From Caulobacter sp. CCH9-E1 (lineage in GTDB: Bacteria > Pseudomonadota > Alphaproteobacteria > Caulobacterales > Caulobacteraceae): a stretch of DNA of 64,000 nt. Made by a program: the position numbers and the translations under genes. Shown here piece by piece: positions 1 through 8,435 of this stretch (the stretch's first letter is position 1; each line of letters opens with the position of its first letter). The stretch is taken from NCBI RefSeq assembly GCF_001556515.1, contig NZ_LSJA01000084.1, positions 1 through 64,000 on the forward strand, read 5' to 3'. The notes beneath the pieces were generated by a model. The model saw only the letters and a list, made by a program, of their open reading frames with translations. It was not told where the DNA came from and did no database searches.

Positions 1-24
1 AAGCTGGAGGTCGGCCGAGCTCGC

Positions 25-68
25 CCCCTCCGACCCTCCGGGCCACCTCCCCCGCGAGGCGGGGGAGG
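25..68. repeat. GC-rich palindromic intergenic repeat downstream of mfd
   Basis: The stretch begins with a CGCCCCCTCCG motif and ends in a perfect 10-bp hairpin, CCTCCCCCGC (46-55) and GCGGGGGAGG (59-68), with a 3-base loop. It sits just beyond the mfd stop codon. A very similar motif recurs near 38841-38882, so this is probably a dispersed repeat. It could also end mfd transcription, but there is no clear T-run. Confidence 0.6.
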
Positions 69-79
69 AACTAGCCGCC

Positions 80-3000
80 CTACCCCTTCGCCAGTTTCGC
101 CAGCTGGGTCAGGATCTTCTCGGCCGCGTCCAGGCGCTGCGCCGGGGTTTCCCATTCGCCCTTCACGACGACTTTCTGGTCGGGACGCACCTTCCAGACC
201 AGGCTGTTCTTGGCGACGAACTGGACCAGCGCCAGCGGGTTGGCGAACTCGTCGTTGCGGAAGCTGGCGACCGCGCCCTTGGGGCCGACATCGATCTTGG
301 CGACATTGGCCTCGCGGCACAGACCCTTGATGGCGACGACCTTAAGCAAGCTGTCGGTCTCGGGTGGCAGCGGGCCGAAGCGGTCGATCATCTCTGCGGC
401 CAGGGCTTCGCGATCGTTGGCCTTCTCGGCTTCGGACAGGCGCCGATAGAGCGACAGGCGCACATTGAGGTCCGGCACGTAGTCGTCCGGGATCATCACG
501 GCCGCGCCGGTGTTGATCTGCGGCGACCACCCCCGGTCTTCGATCAGCGCTTCCTGACCCTGCCGCTGCTTCAGCTCGGCCACCGCGTCCTCCAGCATCT
601 GCTGGTAGAGCTCGACGCCGATCTCCTTGATGTGGCCGCTCTGCTCGTCGCCCAGCAGATTGCCGCCGCCGCGCTGGTCCAGGTCGTGACTGGCCAGCTG
701 GAAGCCGGCGCCCAGACTGTCCAGCGACTGCAGCACCTGCAGGCGCTTCTCGGCCGACAGGGTCAGCGACTTTTCGACCGGCGTCGTCAGATAGGCGTAG
801 GCGCGGGCCTTGGAGCGGCCGACGCGCCCCCGGATCTGGTAGAGCTGGGCCAGGCCGAACATGTCGGCGCGGTGAACGATCAGGGTGTTGGCCGAGGGGA
901 TATCGAGCCCACTCTCCACGATAGTGGTAGCAAGAAGCACGTCGTACTGGCCCTCGTAGAAGGCCGTCATCACGTCTTCCAGCTGGGTGGCCGACATCTG
1001 GCCGTGGCCGACGACGTACTTCACCTCGGGGACCTGGGTGCGGAGGAACTTCTCGATGTCCTCCAGGTCCTTGATGCGCGGCACGACGTAATAGGACTGG
1101 CCGCCGCGATACTTCTCGCGCAGCAGGGCCTCGCGCAGGGTCACCGGATCGAACGGGCTGATGTAGGTGCGCACCGCCAGGCGATCGACCGGCGGGGTGG
1201 CGATGATCGACATCTCCCGAATGCCGCTGAGCGCCATTTGCAAGGTGCGCGGGATCGGCGTGGCGGTCAGGGTCAGCATGTGCACGTCGGCGCGAAGCTC
1301 TTTCAGCTTCTCCTTGTGCTTGACCCCGAAGTGCTGCTCCTCGTCGACGATGACCAGGCCCAGGTCCTTGAACGAGACCTGCTTGGACAGGATGGCGTGG
1401 GTGCCGACCACGATCTCGAACTGACCGTTGGCGAGGCCCTCGCGGGTCTCGGCGGCTTCCTTGCCGGTGACCAGGCGCGACAGACGCGTGACCTTGACCG
1501 GCCAGCCCTGGAAGCGGTCTTTGAAGGTCTTGTAGTGCTGGCGGGCCAGCAGCGTCGTCGGGCAGACGATCGCCACCTGCTTGCCGCTCATCGCCACCAC
1601 GAAGGCCGCGCGCAGGGCCACCTCGGTCTTGCCAAAGCCCACGTCGCCGCAGATCAGGCGGTCCATCGGCTTGCCGGAGGACAGGTCCTCCAAGACGTCG
1701 TGGATGGCGCTGAGCTGGTCGTCCGTCTCTTCATACGGGAAGCGGGCGCAGAACTCGTCGAACACGCCGTGCGGCGGATCGGTCTCTTCGACGTGCTTGA
1801 GCTGGCGGGCGGCGGCGATCTGGATCAGGCCCTCGGCCATGACCCGCAGACGCTCCTTGGCTTTCGCCTTGCGGCCTTGCCACGCCGCGCCGCCCAGCTT
1901 GTCCAGCTGGACGTTGTCGGCGTCGGCGGCGCCGTAGCGCGTCAGCAGGTCGATGTTCTCGACCGGCAGATAGAGCTTGGCCTCGCCGCCATAGAGCAGG
2001 TCCAGGCAGTCGTGGGGCGCGCCCTGGACGTCGAGGGTCTTGAGGCCCTCGTAGCGGCCGATGCCATGGTCGATGTGGACGACGAGGTCTCCCGGCGTCA
2101 GCGCCGAGGCCTCGGCCAGGAAGTTGGCGGCGCGGCGCTTCTTGCGCGGACGCGCCAGGCGATCCCCAAGAATGTCGGTCTCGGAGATGACCGCCAGGGC
2201 TTCCGTTTCGAACCCGTGATCCAGCGGCAGCACGACGCGCTGCGGGACTTTGGGGTCATTGGCCTTGGCGGCCTGCCAGTAGCCGGCGAACGGGATCTTC
2301 TTCAGGCCATGATCGGCCAGCATGGTCCCCAGGCGCTCGGACGAGCCCTCCGACCATGAGGCGAACAGCACGCGTTTTCCTTTGCCCGCGAGATCGCGGG
2401 CGTGGGCTGCAGTGGCCTCGAACAGGTTGACGCTGTCCTGGGCCCGCTCGGCGGCGAAGGTTCGGCCGAGCTTGGCTCCCAGGTCGACGACATCCAGGCC
2501 CTGAGGCTGGAACGGCGTGAACTGGCGGTGCGTGCGGTCGGACAGTTCGCGGTCCCATTCGTCGGCGGTCAGGTAGAGCGCCTCGGGCGGCAGCGGACGA
2601 TAGGCCGACTTGCGGTCGGCGCTGGCGCGGGCCTCATAGGCGTCGTGGATCATCGCCAGCCGCTCGTCGCGAGCCTCGGCGGCCTGGTGGTCGACGCCGA
2701 TCAGGGCGCCAGCCGGCAGGTAGTCGAACAGCGTCGCCATGCGCTCGTACAGCAGCGGCAGCCAGTGCTCGAGACCGGCGCGGCGGCCGCCCTCGCTGAC
2801 CGTGGCGTACAGGGGATCATCGCCCGGCGCGCCGAACGCGGCGACATAGCCCTTGCGGAATCGCGAGACGGCGTCGGCGTCCAGCAGCGCCTCGCTGACC
2901 GGCAGGAGGTCGATCTCCTTCAGCTGCTTGGTCGAGCGCTGGGTCTCGGGATCGAAGGCGCGGATGCTCTCCAGCGTGTCGCCGAACAGGTCGAGACGCA

Positions 3001-3547
3001 CCGGCTCCTCGGCGGCGGGCGGATAGACGTCGATGACGCCGCCGCGGATCGCGAATTCGCCGCGCTCGGACACGGTCGAGGCGCGCGCATAGCCGTTGAC
3101 GGCGAAATAGGTCTCGAGGTCCTTGATGTCGACGACGCCGCCGACCTTGGCGCTGTAGCTGGCGCGCAGAAGCACGTCCTTGGTCGGCACGCGCTGCAGC
3201 AGGGCGTGGGCGGCGATCACCAGGATGGCCGGCTTGCTCTCGCCCAGACCCCGCGCCAGGCGCGACAGGGTCGACATCCGGGTGGCGGAGACGCTGGCCG
3301 ACGGGCCGATGCGGTCGTACGGCAGGCAGTCCCACGAGGGCAGGATCACCGCCTCGATCTCGGGGGCGAAGAACTTCAGGCTGTCGACGAAGGCGCCGGC
3401 GCGGGCGGTGTCGCGGGCGACGAAGGCGGTCAGGCCGCCGCGCGCCCGGGCGATATCGGCCATCACCAGCGCGTCGAAGCCTTCCGGCGCGCCGGCGAGA
3501 GTCAGGCCGCCGGCGGCCTTGGCGATCTGTTTGGCGTCGTAGGCCAT
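80..3547 (-). CDS. mfd: Transcription-repair coupling factor Mfd
   Basis: The 1155-residue protein is full length for Mfd. It removes RNA polymerase stalled at DNA lesions and recruits UvrA for nucleotide excision repair. The N-terminal third is the UvrB-like/UvrA-binding part. A RNAP-interacting (CarD-like) region follows, with GDLVVHIDHGIGRYEGL around residue 490. The SF2 translocase has Walker A GDVGFGKTEVALRAA, the DEEQH box, TATPIPRTLQMAL and the QLYQIRGRVGRS motif VI, and the TRCF domain forms the C-terminus. The start is the ATG at 3547. The next gene on the same strand, sdhE, ends 24 bases upstream, so the two are probably co-transcribed. Confidence 0.97.
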   Translation of the reverse strand: MAYDAKQIAKAAGGLTLAGAPEGFDALVMADIARARGGLTAFVARDTARAGAFVDSLKFFAPEIEAVILPSWDCLPYDRIGPSASVSATRMSTLSRLARGLGESKPAILVIAAHALLQRVPTKDVLLRASYSAKVGGVVDIKDLETYFAVNGYARASTVSERGEFAIRGGVIDVYPPAAEEPVRLDLFGDTLESIRAFDPETQRSTKQLKEIDLLPVSEALLDADAVSRFRKGYVAAFGAPGDDPLYATVSEGGRRAGLEHWLPLLYERMATLFDYLPAGALIGVDHQAAEARDERLAMIHDAYEARASADRKSAYRPLPPEALYLTADEWDRELSDRTHRQFTPFQPQGLDVVDLGAKLGRTFAAERAQDSVNLFEATAAHARDLAGKGKRVLFASWSEGSSERLGTMLADHGLKKIPFAGYWQAAKANDPKVPQRVVLPLDHGFETEALAVISETDILGDRLARPRKKRRAANFLAEASALTPGDLVVHIDHGIGRYEGLKTLDVQGAPHDCLDLLYGGEAKLYLPVENIDLLTRYGAADADNVQLDKLGGAAWQGRKAKAKERLRVMAEGLIQIAAARQLKHVEETDPPHGVFDEFCARFPYEETDDQLSAIHDVLEDLSSGKPMDRLICGDVGFGKTEVALRAAFVVAMSGKQVAIVCPTTLLARQHYKTFKDRFQGWPVKVTRLSRLVTGKEAAETREGLANGQFEIVVGTHAILSKQVSFKDLGLVIVDEEQHFGVKHKEKLKELRADVHMLTLTATPIPRTLQMALSGIREMSIIATPPVDRLAVRTYISPFDPVTLREALLREKYRGGQSYYVVPRIKDLEDIEKFLRTQVPEVKYVVGHGQMSATQLEDVMTAFYEGQYDVLLATTIVESGLDIPSANTLIVHRADMFGLAQLYQIRGRVGRSKARAYAYLTTPVEKSLTLSAEKRLQVLQSLDSLGAGFQLASHDLDQRGGGNLLGDEQSGHIKEIGVELYQQMLEDAVAELKQRQGQEALIEDRGWSPQINTGAAVMIPDDYVPDLNVRLSLYRRLSEAEKANDREALAAEMIDRFGPLPPETDSLLKVVAIKGLCREANVAKIDVGPKGAVASFRNDEFANPLALVQFVAKNSLVWKVRPDQKVVVKGEWETPAQRLDAAEKILTQLAKLAKG

Positions 3548-3571
3548 CGGGTCTCTTGATCTAGAAAGGGG

Positions 3572-3865
3572 TCAGGCGCCATCGCCGGCGGGGCGCGACG
3601 CATGCGCCTCGAACCTGAACGCGCGGATCATCGCCATGACGTCGGTCTCGAACCTTTCCGGCGTCGGCTCCTGGCCGACGATCCAGGCGTAGATCTCGCG
3701 ATCGGACTGTTCGAGCAGGGTTTCCAGCGTATCGAACTGCTCGGGAGTCAGGTTCGGGCCATGGATGTCCGCGAACGGCCCCAGAATGAGGTCCGCTTCC
3801 CGGAAACCGCGATGCCAGGCGCGGAAACGAAGGCGCCGAAGGCGGGAGTCGTGGTCGATGGTCAT
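3572..3865 (-). CDS. sdhE: Succinate dehydrogenase assembly factor SdhE (DUF339)
   Basis: A small soluble protein of 97 residues from the chosen ATG, typical of the SdhE/Sdh5 family, which promotes covalent FAD attachment to the succinate dehydrogenase flavoprotein. The family signature RGxxE is seen in AWHRGFREADLILGPFAD near the N-terminus. Acidic and aromatic residues follow (LEQSDREIYAWIVG), as in other members. A longer reading from 3910 would add 15 residues (MMLAPDRPPLYIRRR) not expected in the family, so MTIDHDSRLRRL at 3865 is preferred. It lies directly upstream of mfd on the same strand and is divergent from rhlB. Confidence 0.9.
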   Translation of the reverse strand: MTIDHDSRLRRLRFRAWHRGFREADLILGPFADIHGPNLTPEQFDTLETLLEQSDREIYAWIVGQEPTPERFETDVMAMIRAFRFEAHASRPAGDGA

Positions 3866-4063
3866 GCGCCGCCGGATATAGAGCGGCGGTCGATCGGGCG
3901 CCAGCATCATGCCCGCCCGACGGCCTCAAAATACCCCTTCGCGCCTTGTGGCGATTGACTTTGGCGACTTTCGGCCTATTTATCCCCAGCTTCGGAGCAG
4001 GTCTGGCGAATCCGCGCCGCCCGCTCGCCCAAGCACGGGCGGCTCCGAGCAGACCAGCGTGTA

Positions 4064-5611
4064 ATGACTGAATTTTCCGACCTAGGGCTCTCGCCCACGA
4101 CCCTGCAGGCGGTCGCCGACACCGGCTATACCACTGCGACCCCCATCCAGGCCCAGGCCATTCCCGTCGCCCTCGCGGGCCAGGACGTCCTCGGCATCGC
4201 CCAGACGGGCACCGGCAAGACCGCCGCCTTCACCCTGCCGCTGATCGACAAGCTGCAGTCGGGCCGAGCCAAGGCCCGCATGCCGCGCGCCCTGGTCATC
4301 GCCCCGACCCGCGAGCTGGCCGACCAGGTCGCCTCCAGCTTCGAGAAGTACGCCAAGGGCACCAAGCTCTCTTGGGCGCTGCTGATCGGCGGCGTCTCGT
4401 TCGGCGACCAGGAAAAGAAGCTGGATCGCGGCGTCGACGTCCTGATCGCCACGCCGGGTCGCCTGCTCGACCACTTCGAGCGCGGCAAGCTGCTGATGAC
4501 CGGCGTCCAGTTTCTGGTCGTCGACGAAGCCGACCGCATGCTGGACATGGGCTTCATTCCGGACATCGAGCGCATCTTCAAGATGACGCCGCCCAAGAAG
4601 CAGACCCTGTTCTTCTCGGCGACCATGCCGCCGGAAATCACCCGCCTGACCAAGCAGTTCCTGCGCGATCCGGTGCGGATCGAGGTGGCCCGTCCGGCGA
4701 CGACCAACGCCAACATCACCCAGCTGCTGGTCAAGGTCCCCTCCTCCGATCCCAAGGCCAAGCGCCTGGCGCTGCGCGCTCTGATCGAGAAGGCCCAGAT
4801 CGAGACCGGCATCGTCTTCTGCAATCGCAAGACCGAGGTCGACATCGTCGCCAAGTCGCTGAAGGTGCACGGCTACGACGCCGCCCCGATCCACGGCGAC
4901 CTGGACCAGACGCAGCGGATGAAGACCCTGGCGGACTTCCGCTCGGGCGCGCTGAAGATCCTGGTGGCCTCGGACGTCGCCGCCCGCGGCCTCGACATCC
5001 CCGCCGTCAGCCACGTCTTCAACTACGACGTCCCGCACCACGCCGACGACTATGTCCACCGCATCGGCCGCACCGGCCGCGCCGGCCGGACGGGCATCAC
5101 CTACATGCTGGTCACCCCGGCCGACGACAAGGGTTTCGACAAGGTCGTCAAGCTGATCGGCTCGACGCCGGACGAAGAGAAGCTCGACCTCGACTATTCG
5201 AACGCCGTCACCGTCAAGCGCGAGGGCGACCGCGACCGCAAGCGCGGCGGCCGTGATCGCGGCGAACGCGGCGACCGTCCGGGTCGCGGCCGCGGCCGCA
5301 GCCGCTCGGAGGAAACCGCCGCCGAGGCGCCGGCCGAAGCCGTCGTCACCGACGCGCCGGAAGTCGTCGCCGAGGAGCGTCCCGCTCGCGAACGCAAGCC
5401 GCGCCGCGAGCGCGAGCCGCGCGAACCCAAGGCGGCTCCCGCGCCAGTGGTCGAGACCGAACGTCCCGCGCGCGCCGAGCGTCCGGAACGTCCCGAGCGC
5501 CCGGTGCGCGGCGTCCAGCCCGTCCGCGACCGCGACGACGACGACCGTCGCGTGGTCGGCTTCGGCAATGACATTCCCGCCTTCCTGGCCAAGCCGCCGC
5601 GCGCCAAGTAA
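4064..5611 (+). CDS. rhlB: DEAD-box RNA helicase (RhlB of the RNA degradosome)
   Basis: An ATP-dependent RNA helicase of 515 residues. It has the Q motif (GYTTATPIQAQAIPVAL), motif I AQTGTGKT, motif II DEAD in VVDEADRMLDMGF, motif III SAT, and motifs V/VI (VASDVAARGLDIP, HRIGRTGRAGRTG). After about residue 385 the protein becomes a low-complexity Arg/Glu/Pro-rich tail ending in VVGFGNDIPAFLAKPPRAK. Such tails are common in RNA-binding DEAD proteins. The gene order with mfd, dgcB and rne matches what I recall for Caulobacter crescentus, where the helicase at this locus is RhlB, a partner of RNase E; rne lies about 28 kb away here. RhlE is the alternative name if judged by domain alone. Confidence 0.88.
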   Translation: MTEFSDLGLSPTTLQAVADTGYTTATPIQAQAIPVALAGQDVLGIAQTGTGKTAAFTLPLIDKLQSGRAKARMPRALVIAPTRELADQVASSFEKYAKGTKLSWALLIGGVSFGDQEKKLDRGVDVLIATPGRLLDHFERGKLLMTGVQFLVVDEADRMLDMGFIPDIERIFKMTPPKKQTLFFSATMPPEITRLTKQFLRDPVRIEVARPATTNANITQLLVKVPSSDPKAKRLALRALIEKAQIETGIVFCNRKTEVDIVAKSLKVHGYDAAPIHGDLDQTQRMKTLADFRSGALKILVASDVAARGLDIPAVSHVFNYDVPHHADDYVHRIGRTGRAGRTGITYMLVTPADDKGFDKVVKLIGSTPDEEKLDLDYSNAVTVKREGDRDRKRGGRDRGERGDRPGRGRGRSRSEETAAEAPAEAVVTDAPEVVAEERPARERKPRREREPREPKAAPAPVVETERPARAERPERPERPVRGVQPVRDRDDDDRRVVGFGNDIPAFLAKPPRAK

Positions 5612-5636
5612 GCCAGCCTGAGCAACAGACCTTGAG

Positions 5637-5670
5637 GGGCGTCGGACGGCATCGTCCGGCGCCCTTCTGC
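5637..5670 (+). terminator. Probable intrinsic terminator after rhlB
   Basis: GGGCGTCGGACG pairs with CGTCCGGCGCCC with one G-T wobble and a 4-base loop, followed by a pyrimidine-rich TTCTGCTTTC. It lies 25 bases after the rhlB stop codon and before the convergent gene ending at 5678. Confidence 0.65.
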
Positions 5671-5677
5671 TTTCGGG

Positions 5678-6361
5678 CTACGGGATCAGGCGCGACTGCA
5701 GCCACAGGATCGCCGGATAGACCGACAGCCAGGTCCAGAAGAACCGGTTCAGGCCGAACAGGCAGGCGTTGGCGAGGTGGAAGGTCCCGGCGACGACCAG
5801 AGCCGCGATCAGAGTCGGCTTGGTCAGCATGGCCAGCGGGAACGCCAGCTCGAACCCCATGACCGCCCACGACATCACGGTCAGCAGCCTGGGTTGCTCA
5901 GCCAAGGCGCGCAGGGACTCCGCGACCGGATAGGCCGAGAACTGGAAGACGTCGCGCAGCGCCCGCCCCGACCGCCACTCGGGGTTCACGACCTTCACCC
6001 AGCCCGAGATGAAGTAGGACAGGACGAGCTGCGCGCCCAGATAGCCGAAGAACAGCTCCTTCAGCGGCGTGCTGGGCGCCAGGCTGGCCAGGGTCAGACA
6101 CCACAGGGACAGAAGGCCCATGCGGTCGCTGCCGCCGTTGTAAGGTCCCTGGAACCGGTGAAGGATCAGCAGCGACAGCGCCGCCATCGCCGTCAGCGGC
6201 CAGGGCGAGGCCACGCCCAGCAGCACTAGCACGCACAGGATCGCGCGCGCCAGGAACAGGGCGCGCTCGTCGCGAAAGCCGCGCAGATGCTCCAGGCTCT
6301 GCTGCAATAGCGCGAGGGCCAGCAGCATCTGCGTCAGGCGCATGGCGTCCGGCAGCGTCAT
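5678..6361 (-). CDS. Multi-pass membrane protein, HTTM-like
   Basis: A very hydrophobic 227-residue protein with about six predicted membrane segments (for example LFLARAILCVLVLLGVA, LLTVMSWAVMGFELAFPLAML and LIAALVVAGTFHLANACLF). The segment HLANACLFGLNRFFWTWLSVYP and the motif QGPYNGGSDRM resemble HTTM (horizontally transferred transmembrane) family proteins, related to the vitamin-K-dependent carboxylase fold. The function is unknown. Its ATG overlaps the TGA of the upstream gene (ATGA), so the two are almost certainly translationally coupled and may work together. Confidence 0.75.
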   Translation of the reverse strand: MTLPDAMRLTQMLLALALLQQSLEHLRGFRDERALFLARAILCVLVLLGVASPWPLTAMAALSLLILHRFQGPYNGGSDRMGLLSLWCLTLASLAPSTPLKELFFGYLGAQLVLSYFISGWVKVVNPEWRSGRALRDVFQFSAYPVAESLRALAEQPRLLTVMSWAVMGFELAFPLAMLTKPTLIAALVVAGTFHLANACLFGLNRFFWTWLSVYPAILWLQSRLIP

Positions 6362-6795
6362 CGGACGTCGATCTCGGCCAGAGCGCGCGGCGAAGCCTCG
6401 AACAGCACCTCGCGCAAGATCGCCTGGTCCTCGCGGGCGACGAACACCAACCGGAAGGCCAGCCAGCCTTCAACCGTCTCGGGCTGCCGCGCCAGATCGG
6501 CGGCGATGCGCTTGAAGATCTCGTCCTCGCTGTGCGCGGTCGGATTGTCGATCAGGCGCTCGGCGCAGCTGACCAGGAACAGGCTCTCGTTCCAGCGCGG
6601 GTTCCACAGCATCCGGGCGGCCATCGTCCCAGGCGTCAGGCGATGCGGCCTAGGCCGGAATTCGCGCCACGCCTCGGGCGCCGCCTCCGCTGAGGAGGTC
6701 ACGGCGAACTCCACCCGCGGCGACGGGGCGATGACGTCGAAGAAGTTCCAGGACGGGATCAGGGCCGGCAGCAAAAGCTGCAGCGGGTTGGGCAT
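6358..6795 (-). CDS. Conserved hypothetical protein coupled to the HTTM-like protein
   Basis: 145 residues from ATG 6795, preceded by the good ribosome binding sequence GGAGCAGGG; an upstream in-frame start would add eleven residues without such a site. The sequence begins MPNPLQLLLPALIPSWNFFD and contains WREFRPRPHRL and WNPRWNESLFLVSCAERL. It has no obvious signal peptide apart from the hydrophobic start and no cofactor motif that I recognise. The four-base overlap with the downstream membrane protein suggests a two-gene unit, possibly a soluble partner or substrate for it. Small two-gene arrangements with HTTM-like proteins are known elsewhere, but a function cannot be assigned from sequence. 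Confidence 0.75.
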   Translation of the reverse strand: MPNPLQLLLPALIPSWNFFDVIAPSPRVEFAVTSSAEAAPEAWREFRPRPHRLTPGTMAARMLWNPRWNESLFLVSCAERLIDNPTAHSEDEIFKRIAADLARQPETVEGWLAFRLVFVAREDQAILREVLFEASPRALAEIDVR

Positions 6796-6948
6796 GGTCC
6801 CTGCTCCAGGGCGGCCGAGGAATCGCACGATGCTAAGCTTAACCCGCGCGCCGTTCGATAGCGCGCTTGGCGGAACACAGGTATTCTGGCGGACGTTTTC
6901 GACGCACGGCGCTTAACAGCCGCGAACCAGCACAGGGAGGACCGCGCC

Positions 6949-7239
6949 ATGGCCGCCACCCAGCCTGACGCCTTCGAACACGACACCGCCGAACGCGAGG
7001 CGATCCTCATCGCCCACGAACGCACTTACCACGCCTTCGCCGTCCTGGTGCGATGGGCGATGCTGCACACGGCGGTGCTGATCAGCGCCCTGACGGTGTG
7101 GTTCGCCACGCCGGCCGGCTTCTTCGGCGGCCTCGCCACCGCAGTGGTGGTGTTCGCGGTCGGCTACTACGGCATGGTCCGCCGCGAGGAGAAGCAACCG
7201 CTGGATTTGTGGGTCGAAGGCCGCAAGGGCCTGCTATAG
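6949..7239 (+). CDS. aa3-type cytochrome c oxidase subunit IV-like small membrane protein
   Basis: A 96-residue protein. A charged N-terminus carries HERTYHAFAVLVRWA, then two membrane segments follow (AMLHTAVLISALTVWFAT and FFGGLATAVVVFAVGYYGMV). The H-x-x-T-Y-x-x-F motif just before the first helix resembles the bacterial aa3-type oxidase subunit IV family (short proteins with HEETYHGF and a single helix). This copy is longer, with a second helix and a soluble tail. An AGGGAGGA ribosome binding site precedes the ATG. It converges on the GT61 gene with a 6-base overlap of the 3' ends. The oxidase assignment is an inference from one short motif. Confidence 0.55.
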   Translation: MAATQPDAFEHDTAEREAILIAHERTYHAFAVLVRWAMLHTAVLISALTVWFATPAGFFGGLATAVVVFAVGYYGMVRREEKQPLDLWVEGRKGLL

Positions 7240-8400
7240 CGCCGCGTCGACGAAGCGCAGAAGGTCGTCCAGCGGCGGCTTGAACGCGAACTTGAAGCCG
7301 CGCCGAAGCCTGGCGGTCAGCGGCGCCGCGCGGGCGGGACAGGGCGAGGCGCAGACATAGCCGCGCCAGTCCGCGCCCACCTGGCGGCAGGCCGCCCTCA
7401 CCCACTGGCTGGTGAAGTTCAACGGCTGGATCTCGACGACCCGCGCGCCTCGCGACAGGAAGACGGCGTTGGCCAGGGCCGCGCCACTGGCGCCGACCAC
7501 GACCTCGGCGTCCCTCATCAGGGCGACCTGCTCGGCCGCATCGAGCGTCTCCGGCCGCACGATCGTGAAGCCTCGCGCCGCGAGCGCCTGCTCGAACGCC
7601 GCCTCCCCCACCATGACCCGCATCGACTGGCCCCGACGCGAAAGATAGACGCGACGATGTCCCGCGCCGGCCGGCGCGCGCGCCAGGACCCGCGCCGCCA
7701 GGTCCGCGAGCAGCCCGTTGGGGTGGTGCAGGAAGTGATCGATGCTGGTGGCGAAGGTCGCGCGCTTCAACCGGACGACCGGGGCCTCGATCTCGGTCAC
7801 GACGCGGCCGGGAAAGGCCAAGGCGATCAGGTCGCGCTGCCAGGCGGCTAGCTTGGGCGCCAGGATCGGCATGGTCTCGAGCAGGCCAGCCTGTTCCAGC
7901 GCCAGCAGCGATGGCAGGGCGTCGATGACGAAATGACCGTAGTTGAAGGTCGCGCCCCAGGGCAGGAACACCGCTCCGCCCTCCAGGATCGGCGCCGAAA
8001 CGGGCGGCGTGAAGCGCGAAGCCTTGTCCCGCAAACCCGGGATCGCCGACAGGTCCTGCGAGCCGTGTCGCGCCTCGCCGATCGTGGCGTTGTAGAGCGC
8101 GCCGTCCGTTCCGATCAGGGCGCCGAATCGCGGCGCCCACCACGTTTCTCCCACCACGCAGAGGGCCGGAACATTGACCGGCGGCGGAGCGGCGATGGCG
8201 AAGGGCCAGGCGGCGGCTTCGGGCCCGCCCAACTGGCCCAGCGGCGCGCCCATGGAGGCGTCATGCTCGGGCGCCCAAGCCACGCCCGGTTCGCCGCGCG
8301 CCAGGCAACCTGGCAGGTCGACGCTCTGCAGGCGCGGCATGTCCTGGGCTTCGACGATGGAGCGCACGGGCAGCGACGCGGTCATGCCCGCTTGGAGCAT
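7234..8400 (-). CDS. Glycosyltransferase family 61 protein
   Basis: The 388-residue protein shows the GT61 (formerly DUF563) pattern: FLPWGATFNYGHFVIDALPSL in the middle, RVYLSRRGQ, then the E-x-L-x-x-x-E-Q region (ETLDAAEQVALMRDAEVVVG) and GASGAALANAVFLSRGARVVEI near the C-terminus. GT61 enzymes transfer sugars, often xylose or N-acetylglucosamine, in surface polysaccharide or glycoprotein assembly. The acceptor here is unknown. It stands alone rather than in a polysaccharide cluster. Its 3' end overlaps the convergent COX IV-like gene by 6 bases. Confidence 0.85.
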   Translation of the reverse strand: MLQAGMTASLPVRSIVEAQDMPRLQSVDLPGCLARGEPGVAWAPEHDASMGAPLGQLGGPEAAAWPFAIAAPPPVNVPALCVVGETWWAPRFGALIGTDGALYNATIGEARHGSQDLSAIPGLRDKASRFTPPVSAPILEGGAVFLPWGATFNYGHFVIDALPSLLALEQAGLLETMPILAPKLAAWQRDLIALAFPGRVVTEIEAPVVRLKRATFATSIDHFLHHPNGLLADLAARVLARAPAGAGHRRVYLSRRGQSMRVMVGEAAFEQALAARGFTIVRPETLDAAEQVALMRDAEVVVGASGAALANAVFLSRGARVVEIQPLNFTSQWVRAACRQVGADWRGYVCASPCPARAAPLTARLRRGFKFAFKPPLDDLLRFVDAAL

Positions 8401-8435
8401 GCCGCGCGCCGCGAGGAAACCCTCCGTCGCCCCCC

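Noticed and set aside
632-2359. A 575-codon plus-strand open frame inside mfd
   Set aside because: It is antisense to a clear Mfd gene, has a composition typical of shadow frames and no family resemblance.
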